A stretch of DNA of 64,000 nucleotides, taken from an uncultured Pelagibacteraceae bacterium (lineage in GTDB: Bacteria > Pseudomonadota > Alphaproteobacteria > Pelagibacterales > Pelagibacteraceae). Positions 14,435-22,990 of this stretch are shown here, piece after piece; position 1 is the stretch's first letter; every line of letters begins with the position of its first letter. Position numbers and translations under genes: made by a program. The notes beneath the pieces were generated by a model. That model did no database searches and had not been told where the DNA came from. It saw only the letters and a program-made list of their open reading frames with translations. The DNA lies in assembly GCA_902524945.1 (NCBI GenBank), contig CABZFF010000002.1:1-64000 (forward strand), given 5' to 3'.

Positions 14435-15805
14435 ATGATAACAAAAAAAAACACTGCTAATTTATTTTATTCATTTTTACTTGTTCATCTGCTTCTTTGG
14501 ACTTTAATACCAGCTATTACTAATAAAAATTTACCGCTAGACACAATTGAAGCATTAGCTTGGGGAAGTAATTTAGATTGGGGTTTTAACAAACATCCCC
14601 CTTTTAGCGCTTTTGCGGTAGAGGTTTTTTATAGTTTTTTTGGTAATCAAGATTGGGCATATTATCTATTAAGCCAAATCTTTGTACTAACAGCATTTAT
14701 TCTAGTATTTAAATTAGCAAGAGATTTTTTCACTAACATACATTTAGCTTTTTTTTCAGTTTTGCTATTAGAGGGAATTTTCTTCTTTAATTTTACAACG
14801 CCAGAATTTAACGTAAATGTTTCACAAATGCCTTTTTGGGCACTTAGTATTTTTTTCACTTGGCGCTGTATTAAATATGATAAATTAATTGATTATATAT
14901 TACTTGGTATTTTTATTGGTATTGGGATTCTAACTAAATATCTTTTTTTGTACTTAGTTTTAGGAATAAAATTATTTTTCATTTATAATTTTTACAAAAA
15001 AAAAATAAAATCTTATAATTTTTTAATAAGTGGCCCAGTTGCACTATTAATAATTTTTCCTCATTTAATTTGGTTAGTCCAGAATGATTTTATTACTTTA
15101 ACCTACGGATTTCAAAGAACTGGAGGTATTGGAGATTATTTAGATCATTTGCTTTTTCCTTCTTTTTTTATATTAAAACAATTTATAATCTTAACACCTT
15201 TCTTAATTATGGTTTTCTTTTTAGTAGAAAAACTTAAATTTAAAAAAATTAAATTTAATGAAAAAATGGTTTTCTTGATTTTTACTTGTCTATTTCCAAT
15301 TTTTTTAATGATTTTAACTTCAATAATTATTGGTGCAAAATTAAGAACCATGTGGATGACACCTTTTTATTTATTTTTAGGCTTGTTATTCATGGAAATT
15401 TATAAAGACAAGATTAATTTAAAAAATCTGAAAAAGTTTTATATTTGTTTCTTATTCTTTTTTTTGCTTTCACCCATGCTTTATCTAACCGTTTCTTTAT
15501 ACGATGACACTAAAAGAACTGACTACGAAGGTAAAGAAATTGCAAGATTAGTTCAGAATAAATGGGATGAAAATTTTAGAAATAAAATAAAAGTTGTCGT
15601 TGGTGACGAGTGGTATGCAGGAAATTTATCTTATCATTTGTCCTCAAGACCAAAGTGGATTATTGATTTAAAAGAAAAAAAAGAAGATTTAAAATCAGAT
15701 GAAGGAGTTATTTATGCTGGGAATCCAAAAGTTTTAAAAAGAATTTGTCCTGGCGTATACGGAACTATAAGGCCTGTAGGTTATTGTATGATCGGAATAA
15801 GATGA
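14435..15805 (+). CDS. GT39-family (ArnT/PMT-like) membrane glycosyltransferase
   Basis: A 456-residue multi-pass protein with the N-terminal signature of lipid-linked-sugar glycosyltransferases. An acidic residue occurs in a periplasmic loop (LPLDTIEALAWG), followed by DWGFNKHPPFS. About ten hydrophobic helices follow, then a soluble C-terminal domain (from about residue 365). The family moves a sugar from a polyprenyl-phosphate donor to lipid A, protein or another acceptor at the outer face of the inner membrane. Its stop overlaps the start of a GT2 enzyme that probably makes the polyprenyl-linked donor. The acceptor is unknown. Confidence 0.87.
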   Translation: MITKKNTANLFYSFLLVHLLLWTLIPAITNKNLPLDTIEALAWGSNLDWGFNKHPPFSAFAVEVFYSFFGNQDWAYYLLSQIFVLTAFILVFKLARDFFTNIHLAFFSVLLLEGIFFFNFTTPEFNVNVSQMPFWALSIFFTWRCIKYDKLIDYILLGIFIGIGILTKYLFLYLVLGIKLFFIYNFYKKKIKSYNFLISGPVALLIIFPHLIWLVQNDFITLTYGFQRTGGIGDYLDHLLFPSFFILKQFIILTPFLIMVFFLVEKLKFKKIKFNEKMVFLIFTCLFPIFLMILTSIIIGAKLRTMWMTPFYLFLGLLFMEIYKDKINLKNLKKFYICFLFFFLLSPMLYLTVSLYDDTKRTDYEGKEIARLVQNKWDENFRNKIKVVVGDEWYAGNLSYHLSSRPKWIIDLKEKKEDLKSDEGVIYAGNPKVLKRICPGVYGTIRPVGYCMIGIR

Positions 15806-16674
15806 AAAAATTTATAATTATGATTCCTGTATATAATGACTGGGAGTCTTTAAAGAAATTAATCTCCGAAATTAATGAAAATATTGAAATTATTAAAAAC
15901 GTCCAAGTAGAGTGTTTAATTGTTAATGATGCTTCTACAATTAATCAACCCAAATTGAATAGACCAAAAAATATAAAGTCAATTAAAATTTTAAATATGA
16001 GAAAAAATCAAGGCCATGCAAGATGTAATGCATTTGGAATTAGATATATAATTCATAATGAAACATTTGATCACTTAATTTTGATGGATGGCGATGGAGA
16101 AGATCGTCCATCAGAGTTGGAGAGTTTAATAAAAAAGGGGTTAAAAAACCCTGATTATTCTGTAGTTGCAAAAAGAATTAAAAGATCCGAAGGATTATTT
16201 TTTCGATTTTTATATTCAATGCATAAATTTTTAACTTATCTCTTTACAGGAAAAAAAATTAATTTTGGTAATTATACTTGTCTTACTAATAAAGATGTAG
16301 AAATTATTTCCTCTAAACCTAGTTTATGGAGCAGCTATTCAGGTACAGTTAAAAAAAATCTAAGCAACCTTCTTGAAATAGACTCAATTAGAGGTATGAG
16401 ATACTTTGGACCCTCAAAAATGTCTTTGTTCAATTTGATTATTCATTCTTTTTCAATTATTGCAGTATTCAAATTACAAGCTTTGATTAGATCTTTTTTT
16501 ATAATTATAATTTTAGGATATTTAAATAAATTCTTCACTTTAGATTTAGTTTTTTTACAAATACCTGTGATCCTGTTTTGTATTATTATATTTTTAGTAT
16601 CTTTAAGAGAAAATGAAAAAGAATTATTAAAAAGCTCGGAAAATTTGATAAATATAAAAGAATTTAATAACTAA
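15802..16674 (+). CDS. GT2-family polyprenyl-phosphate glycosyltransferase with C-terminal membrane segments
   Basis: A 290-residue protein. I place the start at the ATG overlapping the upstream TGA, because the GT-A fold begins immediately (IIMIPVYNDW). The metal/nucleotide motif DGDGED lies near residue 94, and two to three hydrophobic helices end the protein. This is the architecture of DPM1/ArnC-like enzymes that load a sugar onto undecaprenyl phosphate. With the upstream GT39 protein it forms a two-gene charging and transfer module, as in ArnC/ArnT or gtrB/gtr systems. The sugar is unknown. An alternative in-frame ATG at 15745 lies inside the upstream gene and is disfavoured. Confidence 0.86.
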   Translation: MKKFIIMIPVYNDWESLKKLISEINENIEIIKNVQVECLIVNDASTINQPKLNRPKNIKSIKILNMRKNQGHARCNAFGIRYIIHNETFDHLILMDGDGEDRPSELESLIKKGLKNPDYSVVAKRIKRSEGLFFRFLYSMHKFLTYLFTGKKINFGNYTCLTNKDVEIISSKPSLWSSYSGTVKKNLSNLLEIDSIRGMRYFGPSKMSLFNLIIHSFSIIAVFKLQALIRSFFIIIILGYLNKFFTLDLVFLQIPVILFCIIIFLVSLRENEKELLKSSENLINIKEFNN

Positions 16675-16792
16675 AAGTTGTATTTTGAGTCTTTAATAGA
16701 ATCAAAAAGGAATCAAAAGGTGAACATTTGAAGGTGATTTTGATGACTTGTGGGTATGTTTAAATACGCGTAATGTATTTTGAATTTAAATT
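16675..16792. other. 118-base intergenic region with short repeats
   Basis: Between the GT2 gene and the isomerase gene. It contains near-identical direct repeats (AATCAAAAAGG then AATCAAAAGG), a repeated AGGTGA, and an inverted pair ATCAAAA (16712-16718) / TTTTGAT (16738-16744) enclosing the repeated GGTGA. No ORF of useful length is present. It probably holds the terminator of the upstream operon and the promoter of the next. No known RNA family is recognised. Confidence 0.35.
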
Positions 16793-17395
16793 ATGAAAGT
16801 AGAGTATTACTACAGTATTGCATCACCTTTTTCGTATTTAGCATTAGAAAGATTTTTATCTCTGGTAAAAAAATACAACCTCGAAATTGACGAAAAACCT
16901 GTTGATCTAGTAGGTGAAATTTTTTCAAATACAGGAGGTTTACCAGTTCCTAAAAGACACTCTTCAAGACAAAAGTATAGACTTATAGAAATAGATAGAA
17001 TTGCAAAAAAATTTAATGTTAAAATAAATAAACAGCCAAAATTTTTTCCTCCTTCGGACCCTCACCTGCCTGCAAAATTTGTTATAGCAGCTTGCAAAAA
17101 AGGAGATAAATTGAGATTTGGCAAGATGTGTTTAGAGTATATTTGGTCATTAGAAAAAGATATTTCAGATTACAAAATTCTTGAGGAAATTTGCGAAAAA
17201 TTAAAATTTAATTTTGAAGAAATGAAAAATTTAGCATTATCAGATGAAATTGATCTTAAGTATAAAAAAAATTCAAAAGACGCAATAGATAAAAATGTAT
17301 TTGGAGCACCATCTTATGTTCTCGAAAATGAAATATTTTGGGGTCAAGATAGACTTGAGTATCTAGAAGATGCTATAAAAAAAACTACAAATTAA
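16793..17395 (+). CDS. DsbA-fold 2-hydroxychromene-2-carboxylate isomerase family protein
   Basis: A 200-residue thioredoxin-fold protein related to the kappa GST/NahD isomerases. The N-terminal YYYSIASPFSYLA segment (residues 5-17) carries the active-site serine position used in place of the DsbA cysteines. FGAPSYVLENEIFWGQDRLEYL near the C-terminus is typical of the family. Many such proteins are glutathione-dependent isomerases of aromatic degradation, but in genomes without naphthalene pathways the substrate is unknown. No aromatic-catabolism genes are nearby. It is followed nine bases later by a glycerate kinase gene. Confidence 0.85.
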   Translation: MKVEYYYSIASPFSYLALERFLSLVKKYNLEIDEKPVDLVGEIFSNTGGLPVPKRHSSRQKYRLIEIDRIAKKFNVKINKQPKFFPPSDPHLPAKFVIAACKKGDKLRFGKMCLEYIWSLEKDISDYKILEEICEKLKFNFEEMKNLALSDEIDLKYKKNSKDAIDKNVFGAPSYVLENEIFWGQDRLEYLEDAIKKTTN

Positions 17396-17404
17396 AATTA
17401 AAAT

Positions 17405-18322
17405 ATGAAATTTAGTAGTTTTAAATATAAGAAAATTAAGAAAAAATATTTACATTTTCTCAAATCCCAGGAGGTAACATCAGAGCCATTCAGGAATAAA
17501 ATTGGCCAATTAAATAATTTTTATTTACCTTTAAGCGAATTTATCTACAGAAATTACTCAATAAATAAAAAAACAAAAATTATAGGTTTAACCGGAGGTC
17601 AAGGATCAGGAAAATCTACAATATCAAATATTCTTAAGATACTATTAAAAGAGGCCTATGGTTTAAATACAATAACTTTTTCAATTGATGACTTTTATAA
17701 AACTTATAAAGAGCGAAAAAAAATGTCAGAAAAAGTAAGCCCATTATTTCTAACAAGAGGAGTTCCTGGTACCCATGATACTAATTTATTATTTACCTGT
17801 TTAAAAAAAATAAAAAAATCAAACTTTAGTAAAATTTTAATTCCAAAATTTGATAAATCTATCGATGATAGATTGCCAAAAAAAAATTGGCAAAAAGTAG
17901 AAAAAAAACAAGATATAGTTATATTTGAAGGTTGGTGCGTCGGAGTAACACCGCAAAAAGAAAAAGATTTAATAGTACCTATAAATGAATTAGAAAAATA
18001 TGAAGATAAAAAAAGAATTTGGAGAACAAAAGTAAATACAGAATTAAAAAATATATATAAAAATATTTTTAAGTTAATTAATATTTCTATTTTTTTGAAA
18101 GTACCTAGTTTTTCACATGTATTTAAGTGGAGATTATTACAAGAAAAAAAATTGAGCGTAACATCAAAAGGAAAAAAAATAATGAATAAAACCCAAATAA
18201 AAAATTTTATAATGTTTTATGAAAGACTTACTAAGCATATGTTAAAAAACTTTGGTAAAAGTGCGGACTCTATTATTAAAATAGATGAAAAGCACAGACT
18301 CAAATCAATTAGGTTTAATTAG
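17405..18322 (+). CDS. D-glycerate 3-kinase (GLYK type)
   Basis: A 305-residue P-loop kinase. The Walker A motif GGQGSGKST is at 64-72, followed by SIDDFYKT, and the segment RGVPGTHD lies near residue 120. These are hallmarks of the plant/fungal-type D-glycerate 3-kinase family, also found in alpha- and cyanobacteria. It phosphorylates D-glycerate to 3-phosphoglycerate, returning C2/photorespiratory-type or serine-derived glycerate to central metabolism. The next gene begins directly after its stop codon. Phosphoribulokinase/uridine-kinase relatives share the fold, but the RGVPGTHD segment favours glycerate kinase. Confidence 0.85.
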   Translation: MKFSSFKYKKIKKKYLHFLKSQEVTSEPFRNKIGQLNNFYLPLSEFIYRNYSINKKTKIIGLTGGQGSGKSTISNILKILLKEAYGLNTITFSIDDFYKTYKERKKMSEKVSPLFLTRGVPGTHDTNLLFTCLKKIKKSNFSKILIPKFDKSIDDRLPKKNWQKVEKKQDIVIFEGWCVGVTPQKEKDLIVPINELEKYEDKKRIWRTKVNTELKNIYKNIFKLINISIFLKVPSFSHVFKWRLLQEKKLSVTSKGKKIMNKTQIKNFIMFYERLTKHMLKNFGKSADSIIKIDEKHRLKSIRFN

Positions 18323-19612
18323 ATGAAAAAAATATTTGTTATATTTTTTCAATTTTTATATTTTTCAAGTTTAAATGCAGATATTAATTTTAATTACTAT
18401 CTTAATAAGGCAATGGAAAATAATCTTCAACTTAACGCAGAAAGAAAAAATTTAGAGTCAGCAAAACAGAGTAAAAATATTTCTAGAAGTGAATTTTTAC
18501 CAAGTATTAGTATTTCTGGAGATCAGACTAGTACTACCTCAACAAATCAAGTCAATAAAAGCGGCACAAACTTAGCAGACTCAAATTTAGACTCCGAAAG
18601 TAAAACTATAACATTGGAGCAAAAAATTTTTTCTGGTTTTAAAGGTATTAATACATTTAAAAAAACTGAATTAGAAAACCAAAAAGCTAGTTTAGCACTG
18701 AGACAAACCGAACAACAAACCATATTAGATACTGCTGATGCTTATTTTGACTTTATATACAAATCTAAAAATGAGAATTTTAATAATGCAAACGTTAATT
18801 TATTTGAGAGACAAGTTGAGTCAGATAACGCAAGATTACAAAAAGGAGAAATAACTCTTACTGATCTAGCTCAATCAGAATCTTCTTTAGCAGGTGCTCG
18901 TGCTAAACTAATTAAAGCAAAGACAGAACTACTTTCTTCTAAAACTAACTTTCAAAGGGTCACTAGTGAAAAAACACCAGATTATAAAAGTTTAAATCAG
19001 AATGTCTTTTTAGATTTACCTAATTCTCTAGACTCTGCTTTACAATTAGCTGATTTAAATAATTTGAGACTTTTAATTTCAAAATTAGATTACGAAATAT
19101 CACTTAAGAAATCAAATATTGAAAAAGCCAGACTGTCACCTTCAGCTTCAATAAAAGTTTCAAAATCTGAAAATAAAGATTTTAGTTCAACAATAGACGA
19201 AAGAGATGATGAAACTGTAAAAGCAACTATTACCTGGCCTTTAATAAAAGGAGGAGAAAATATTTCTTCTATTAAAAAATCCTCTTATGATAAACAACGC
19301 TCAAAACTACTTTTACAAGATACTAAAAATTTAATAAATATAGAGACCTCTAACGCTTGGTCTCAATTTCAGTCTTCAAAAAGTGTTCTTGAAGCAACTA
19401 GAGCACAGCTTAAAGCTGCAGAAATTGCAAATGAGGGTATTACTTTAGAGTATGATTCTGGTAATACTAGAACAACTCTGGAGCTCATCCAATCTAGAAG
19501 CCTTCTATTGGATGCTAGAATATCATTTGCTCGCGCTGAAAGGGACTTTGTAGTCTCTCAATTTGAACTTGCCAAAAAAATAGGAACACTGTCTGTAAAA
19601 TCCCTTAAATAA
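18323..19612 (+). CDS. tolC: TolC-family outer-membrane efflux protein
   Basis: A 429-residue protein with a signal peptide (residues 1-19, cleavage after SSLNA). Two repeated halves of long alpha-helical, Gln/Ser/Ala-rich sequence follow, the pattern of the TolC beta-barrel plus alpha-barrel. TolC trimers connect inner-membrane ABC or RND exporters to the outside for type I secretion and drug efflux. The gene begins directly after the glycerate kinase stop. No inner-membrane partner or membrane-fusion gene is adjacent, so it probably serves systems encoded elsewhere. Confidence 0.88.
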   Translation: MKKIFVIFFQFLYFSSLNADINFNYYLNKAMENNLQLNAERKNLESAKQSKNISRSEFLPSISISGDQTSTTSTNQVNKSGTNLADSNLDSESKTITLEQKIFSGFKGINTFKKTELENQKASLALRQTEQQTILDTADAYFDFIYKSKNENFNNANVNLFERQVESDNARLQKGEITLTDLAQSESSLAGARAKLIKAKTELLSSKTNFQRVTSEKTPDYKSLNQNVFLDLPNSLDSALQLADLNNLRLLISKLDYEISLKKSNIEKARLSPSASIKVSKSENKDFSSTIDERDDETVKATITWPLIKGGENISSIKKSSYDKQRSKLLLQDTKNLINIETSNAWSQFQSSKSVLEATRAQLKAAEIANEGITLEYDSGNTRTTLELIQSRSLLLDARISFARAERDFVVSQFELAKKIGTLSVKSLK

Positions 19613-19638
19613 ACGCTTTTTTTAAGGAGATATTTTAA

Positions 19639-19656
19639 GTTCTTGATAAAAAGAAC
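19639..19656. promoter_or_regulatory. Inverted repeat upstream of recA, candidate operator
   Basis: GTTCTT-N6-AAGAAC is a perfect 6-bp inverted repeat about 50 bases before the recA ATG. It contains the GTTC/GAAC half-site elements used by several LexA boxes, although the spacing differs from the alphaproteobacterial GTTC-N7-GTTC form. It could alternatively be a small hairpin in the tail of the tolC transcript. Low certainty. Confidence 0.3.
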
Positions 19657-19707
19657 AAAATGTGTACATTTAAACTATCGATTCGAACAAAAAAAAGGAT
19701 AAATAAA

Positions 19708-20811
19708 ATGACAAAAAATAACTTAAAAGTCGTAAAATCTGACAATAAAAAACAGCAGGAATTAAAAGAAAAAAACAAGTCTTTAGAGGCAGCTATAAGC
19801 CAAATTGATCAAAATTTCGGTAAAGGCTCTGTAATGAGACTTGGACAGCAACAAGCGCTAGACGTAGAGGCTATTTCAACAGGCTCACTTAGTTTAGACT
19901 TAGCTTTAGGAATTGGCGGTCTACCAAAAGGTAGAATTATTGAGATATATGGCCCAGAATCATCAGGCAAAACAACCCTTGCATTACAAGTAGTTGCTGA
20001 AGCTCAAAAAGCAGGTGGTATATGTGCATTTGTAGACGCTGAACACGCAATGGACCCAGTATATGCTAAAAAATTAGGCGTTAAAACTGAGGAATTACTA
20101 ATATCCCAACCTGATACTGGAGAGCAAGCTTTAGAAATAACTGATACTTTAATAAAATCAGGTTCAGTTTCTGTTTTGGTAGTTGACTCAGTGGCGGCTT
20201 TAACTCCAAAAGCTGAACTGGAAGGAGAAATGGGAGATCACCATGTTGGATTACAATCAAGATTAATGAGCCAAGCTTTAAGAAAAATTACAGGTTCTGT
20301 ATCTAAATCTAACACAATGGTAATATTTATAAATCAAATTAGAATGAAGATTGGTGTAATGTTTGGTAATCCTGAAACAACATCTGGAGGAAATGCTCTT
20401 AAATTTTATTCATCAGTTAGAATGGATATAAGAAGAATAGGAGCTATTAAAGAAAAAGATCAAATTATTGGAAACTCTACTAGAGTAAAAGTAATTAAAA
20501 ATAAAGTTGCTCCGCCATTCAAAGTTGTAGAATTTGATTTAATGTATGGAAAAGGAATAAGCAAACTAGGTGAGCTTATTGATTTAGGTACCAAAGCAGC
20601 CGTTGTAGAAAAATCAGGTGCTTGGTATGCGTACAAAGGTGAAAAAATAGGACAAGGTAGAGAAAATGCTAAAATTTACCTTCAAAAAAATCCAAATGTT
20701 GCTGCGGAAATAGAGAAAATTATAAGGGATGAAGCTTCAGCAATTAGTAAAGAGCTAGAGGGTAATCCTTCAGCAAACGAAAAAATTAGCGACAAGAAAG
20801 AAGAAGAATAA
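19708..20811 (+). CDS. recA: Recombinase A
   Basis: A 367-residue RecA. Walker A GPESSGKT is at 82-89. The typical segments [26 protein letters not shown] and the Glu/Lys-rich acidic tail are present. It forms ATP-dependent filaments on single-stranded DNA for homologous recombination and repair. I chose the ATG at 19708 (preceded by AAAGGAT), which gives the normal N-terminus. An in-frame ATG at 19660 would add 16 residues of non-conserved sequence. A candidate operator precedes the gene and a hairpin follows it. Confidence 0.97.
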   Translation: MTKNNLKVVKSDNKKQQELKEKNKSLEAAISQIDQNFGKGSVMRLGQQQALDVEAISTGSLSLDLALGIGGLPKGRIIEIYGPESSGKTTLALQVVAEAQKAGGICAFVDAEHAMDPVYAKKLGVKTEELLISQPDTGEQALEITDTLIKSGSVSVLVVDSVAALTPKAELEGEMGDHHVGLQSRLMSQALRKITGSVSKSNTMVIFINQIRMKIGVMFGNPETTSGGNALKFYSSVRMDIRRIGAIKEKDQIIGNSTRVKVIKNKVAPPFKVVEFDLMYGKGISKLGELIDLGTKAAVVEKSGAWYAYKGEKIGQGRENAKIYLQKNPNVAAEIEKIIRDEASAISKELEGNPSANEKISDKKEEE

Positions 20812-20829
20812 ATCTTCTGCCATCATTTC

Positions 20830-20858
20830 AACGGGGGGTTTAACCTAAACCTCCCGTT
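20830..20858 (+). terminator. Stem-loop after recA
   Basis: A 13-bp stem is formed by 20830-20842 and 20846-20858, with one G-U pair and a 3-base loop, and a core of six G residues. It is followed only by TTCTC rather than a clear T run, so it may terminate weakly or protect the 3' end. It lies 18 bases after the recA stop. Confidence 0.6.
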
Positions 20859-20880
20859 TCTCATGAAATCTCAACTTTTA

Positions 20881-20923
20881 ATTGATTTAATCAATATTTG
20901 GTAGATAAAAATTTTATACCAAA
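20881..20923. promoter_or_regulatory. Two adjacent palindromes upstream of aldehyde dehydrogenase
   Basis: ATTGAT-TTA-ATCAAT occupies 20881-20895. TTTGGTA at 20897-20903 pairs with TACCAAA at 20917-20923. Both lie between the recA stem-loop and the aldehyde dehydrogenase start and are candidate operator or leader structures. The gene itself has a good ribosome-binding site (AAAAGGGGG). No regulator gene lies nearby. Confidence 0.3.
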
Positions 20924-20985
20924 AATAAATATGTACAATTTAGCTCAAATTGGTTTTAATTAAGAATTAATAAAAAGGGGGAAAA

Positions 20986-22539
20986 ATGAGTACACAACAA
21001 GCAAAAAACTCGAACGTGTCTTCAGCTTTAGATACCTCTCATTTAAAAGTTAAATTTCCATTTAAAGCAAAATACGGTAACTTTATTAATGGTAAATTTG
21101 TAGAACCAAAGTCAGGCAAATATTTTGATAATGTTAGCCCGATAAATAATGAGAAAATCTGTTCAGTTGCACGATCGAATGAAAAAGACGTAGAGGCAGC
21201 ATTAGATGCAGCTCACGCGGCTTTCCTTGAATGGGGAAAAACAGACATCACTACTAGGTCAAATATTTTGTATAAGATAGCTGATGTCCTTGAAAAAAAT
21301 CTAAATTTATTAGCTACGGCTGAGTGTTTAGATAATGGTAAACCAATTAGAGAATGTATGGCAGCAGATCTACCTCTAGTGATAGATCATTGGAGATATT
21401 TTGCTGGAGTTATAAGAGCCGAAGAAGGTTCAGTGGCTGAAATAAGCAACTCTCAATACTCATACAATATACCAGAACCACTAGGGGTGGTTGGTCAAAT
21501 AGTTCCATGGAATTTCCCATTATTAATGGCAACATGGAAACTTGCACCAGCTTTGGCTGCAGGAAACTGTTCAGTTCTTAAACCAGCTGAACAAACACCA
21601 GCATCAATCATGGTTATGATGGAACTTATTGGAGACTTATTGCCTCCAGGAGTAGTAAACATTGTAAGTGGTTACGGTTTAGAAGCAGGTAAGCCTTTAG
21701 CATCATCAAAAAGAGTTGCTAAAGTTGCTTTCACAGGTGAAACAACAACTGGAAGATTAATAATGCAGTATGCTGCACAAAACATAATTCCAATTACCTT
21801 GGAATTAGGCGGCAAATCTCCAAACATATTTTTCGAGGACATTATGAATAAAGATGATGATTTCTTAGATAAATGTGTTGAAGGTTTTGTGATGTTCAAC
21901 CTAAACCAAGGTGAGGTATGTACTTGCCCAAGCAGAGCGTTAGTTCAAGAGTCTATATATGATAAATTTATGGAAAGATGCATCAAAAGAACTAAAGCAG
22001 TTGTTCAAGACAACCCTTTAAAAATGGAAACTATGATCGGAGCGCAAGCTTCTGTAGAACAAATGGAGAAGATAAAATCTTACCTTGATCTAGGAAAAAA
22101 AGAAGGAGCTAAAGTTCTTACAGGAGGAAGCGTTGGAAAACTTAATAGTGGATTGGAAAAAGGAAATTATATTCAACCAACTATTTTTGAAGCTAAAAAC
22201 GATATGCGTATTTCGCAAGAAGAAATTTTTGGCCCGGTTGTTTCTGTAATTAAATTTAAAGATGAAGCAGACGCATTGAGAATTGCGAATGACACTCTTT
22301 ATGGTTTAGGAGCAGGTGTTTGGACTAGAAATGGGAATATTGCTTATAGAATGGGAAGAGCTATACAAGCAGGAATAGTATGGACAAATTGTTATCATGC
22401 TTATCCAGCTCACTCGCCATTTGGTGGTTATAAACAGTCTGGAGTGGGTAGAGAAACACATAAGATGATGCTTAATCACTATAGGCAAAACAAAAATCTT
22501 CATGTTTCTTACGCAGAAAAGAAATTGGGATTCTTTTAA
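20986..22539 (+). CDS. NAD(P)-dependent aldehyde dehydrogenase (AcoD/ExaC-like)
   Basis: A 517-residue aldehyde dehydrogenase. The catalytic Cys312 lies in GEVCTCPSR, the general-base Glu273 in [10 protein letters not shown], and the cofactor loop in FTGETTTGR near 249. Overall length and the Cys-Thr-Cys active site match the acetaldehyde dehydrogenase AcoD/ExaC group, which oxidises short-chain aldehydes to acids. The DUF779 gene directly downstream commonly accompanies this group. In SAR11 it could serve alcohol or volatile-organic-compound oxidation; that is inference. Upstream palindromes suggest regulation. Confidence 0.92.
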   Translation: MSTQQAKNSNVSSALDTSHLKVKFPFKAKYGNFINGKFVEPKSGKYFDNVSPINNEKICSVARSNEKDVEAALDAAHAAFLEWGKTDITTRSNILYKIADVLEKNLNLLATAECLDNGKPIRECMAADLPLVIDHWRYFAGVIRAEEGSVAEISNSQYSYNIPEPLGVVGQIVPWNFPLLMATWKLAPALAAGNCSVLKPAEQTPASIMVMMELIGDLLPPGVVNIVSGYGLEAGKPLASSKRVAKVAFTGETTTGRLIMQYAAQNIIPITLELGGKSPNIFFEDIMNKDDDFLDKCVEGFVMFNLNQGEVCTCPSRALVQESIYDKFMERCIKRTKAVVQDNPLKMETMIGAQASVEQMEKIKSYLDLGKKEGAKVLTGGSVGKLNSGLEKGNYIQPTIFEAKNDMRISQEEIFGPVVSVIKFKDEADALRIANDTLYGLGAGVWTRNGNIAYRMGRAIQAGIVWTNCYHAYPAHSPFGGYKQSGVGRETHKMMLNHYRQNKNLHVSYAEKKLGFF

Positions 22540-22554
22540 ACAATAATATATACT

Positions 22555-22579
22555 GGCCCATGATTCTAAATCATGGGCC
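22555..22579. promoter_or_regulatory. Perfect 11-bp hairpin between aldehyde dehydrogenase and DUF779 genes
   Basis: GGCCCATGATT pairs perfectly with AATCATGGGCC around a CTA loop. It is GC-rich for this genome and not followed by a T tract, so it is probably not a classical terminator. It contains an in-frame ATG (22573) and ends 11 bases before the preferred DUF779 start. It may be an mRNA-stability or translation-control element, or an operator. Confidence 0.6.
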
Positions 22580-22590
22580 GAACATTAAAA

Positions 22591-22947
22591 ATGAAAGTAT
22601 CTGCAACTCAATCAGCATTAAATCTAATATCTAAACTTCAGGAAAAATATGGTGAGAAACTAATGTTTCATCAATCTGGAGGATGTTGTGATGGTAGCGC
22701 TCCTATGTGTTTTCAAGAAGGCGAGTTTCCTTTAGGTGAAAACGATATAAAACTGGGTGAAATAGGGGGTGTACCTTTTTATATGAATGGTGATCAATAT
22801 GAAAAATGGAAACATACAGATCTTACAATTGACGCTGTTAATGGAATTGGAGGTATGTTTTCCCTTGATAATGGAACAGGGCAAAGATTTTTAACAAAAT
22901 CTGAAATTTGTGTTGTAGTAGATAACGAAAAAAAAGCTACAAATTAA
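22591..22947 (+). CDS. DUF779 protein, aldehyde-dehydrogenase-associated
   Basis: A protein of 118 residues from the ATG at 22591. An ATG at 22573 would add six residues but lies inside a perfect hairpin, so I prefer the later one. It has the DUF779 cysteine motif GGCCDGSAPMC near residues 28-38, suggestive of metal or redox chemistry, and a LGEIGGVPFYM segment. The family repeatedly sits beside AcoD/ExaC-type aldehyde dehydrogenases and its biochemical role is not established to my knowledge. It probably supports that enzyme. Confidence 0.87.
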   Translation: MKVSATQSALNLISKLQEKYGEKLMFHQSGGCCDGSAPMCFQEGEFPLGENDIKLGEIGGVPFYMNGDQYEKWKHTDLTIDAVNGIGGMFSLDNGTGQRFLTKSEICVVVDNEKKATN

Positions 22948-22990
22948 TCTCTTTATAGACAAGTTCTTAAATATCTGTATTTAATTAAAT

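Noticed and set aside
20830-20923. Riboswitch controlling aldehyde dehydrogenase
   Set aside because: The stem-loop and two palindromes are separate simple structures with no conserved aptamer core that I recognise.
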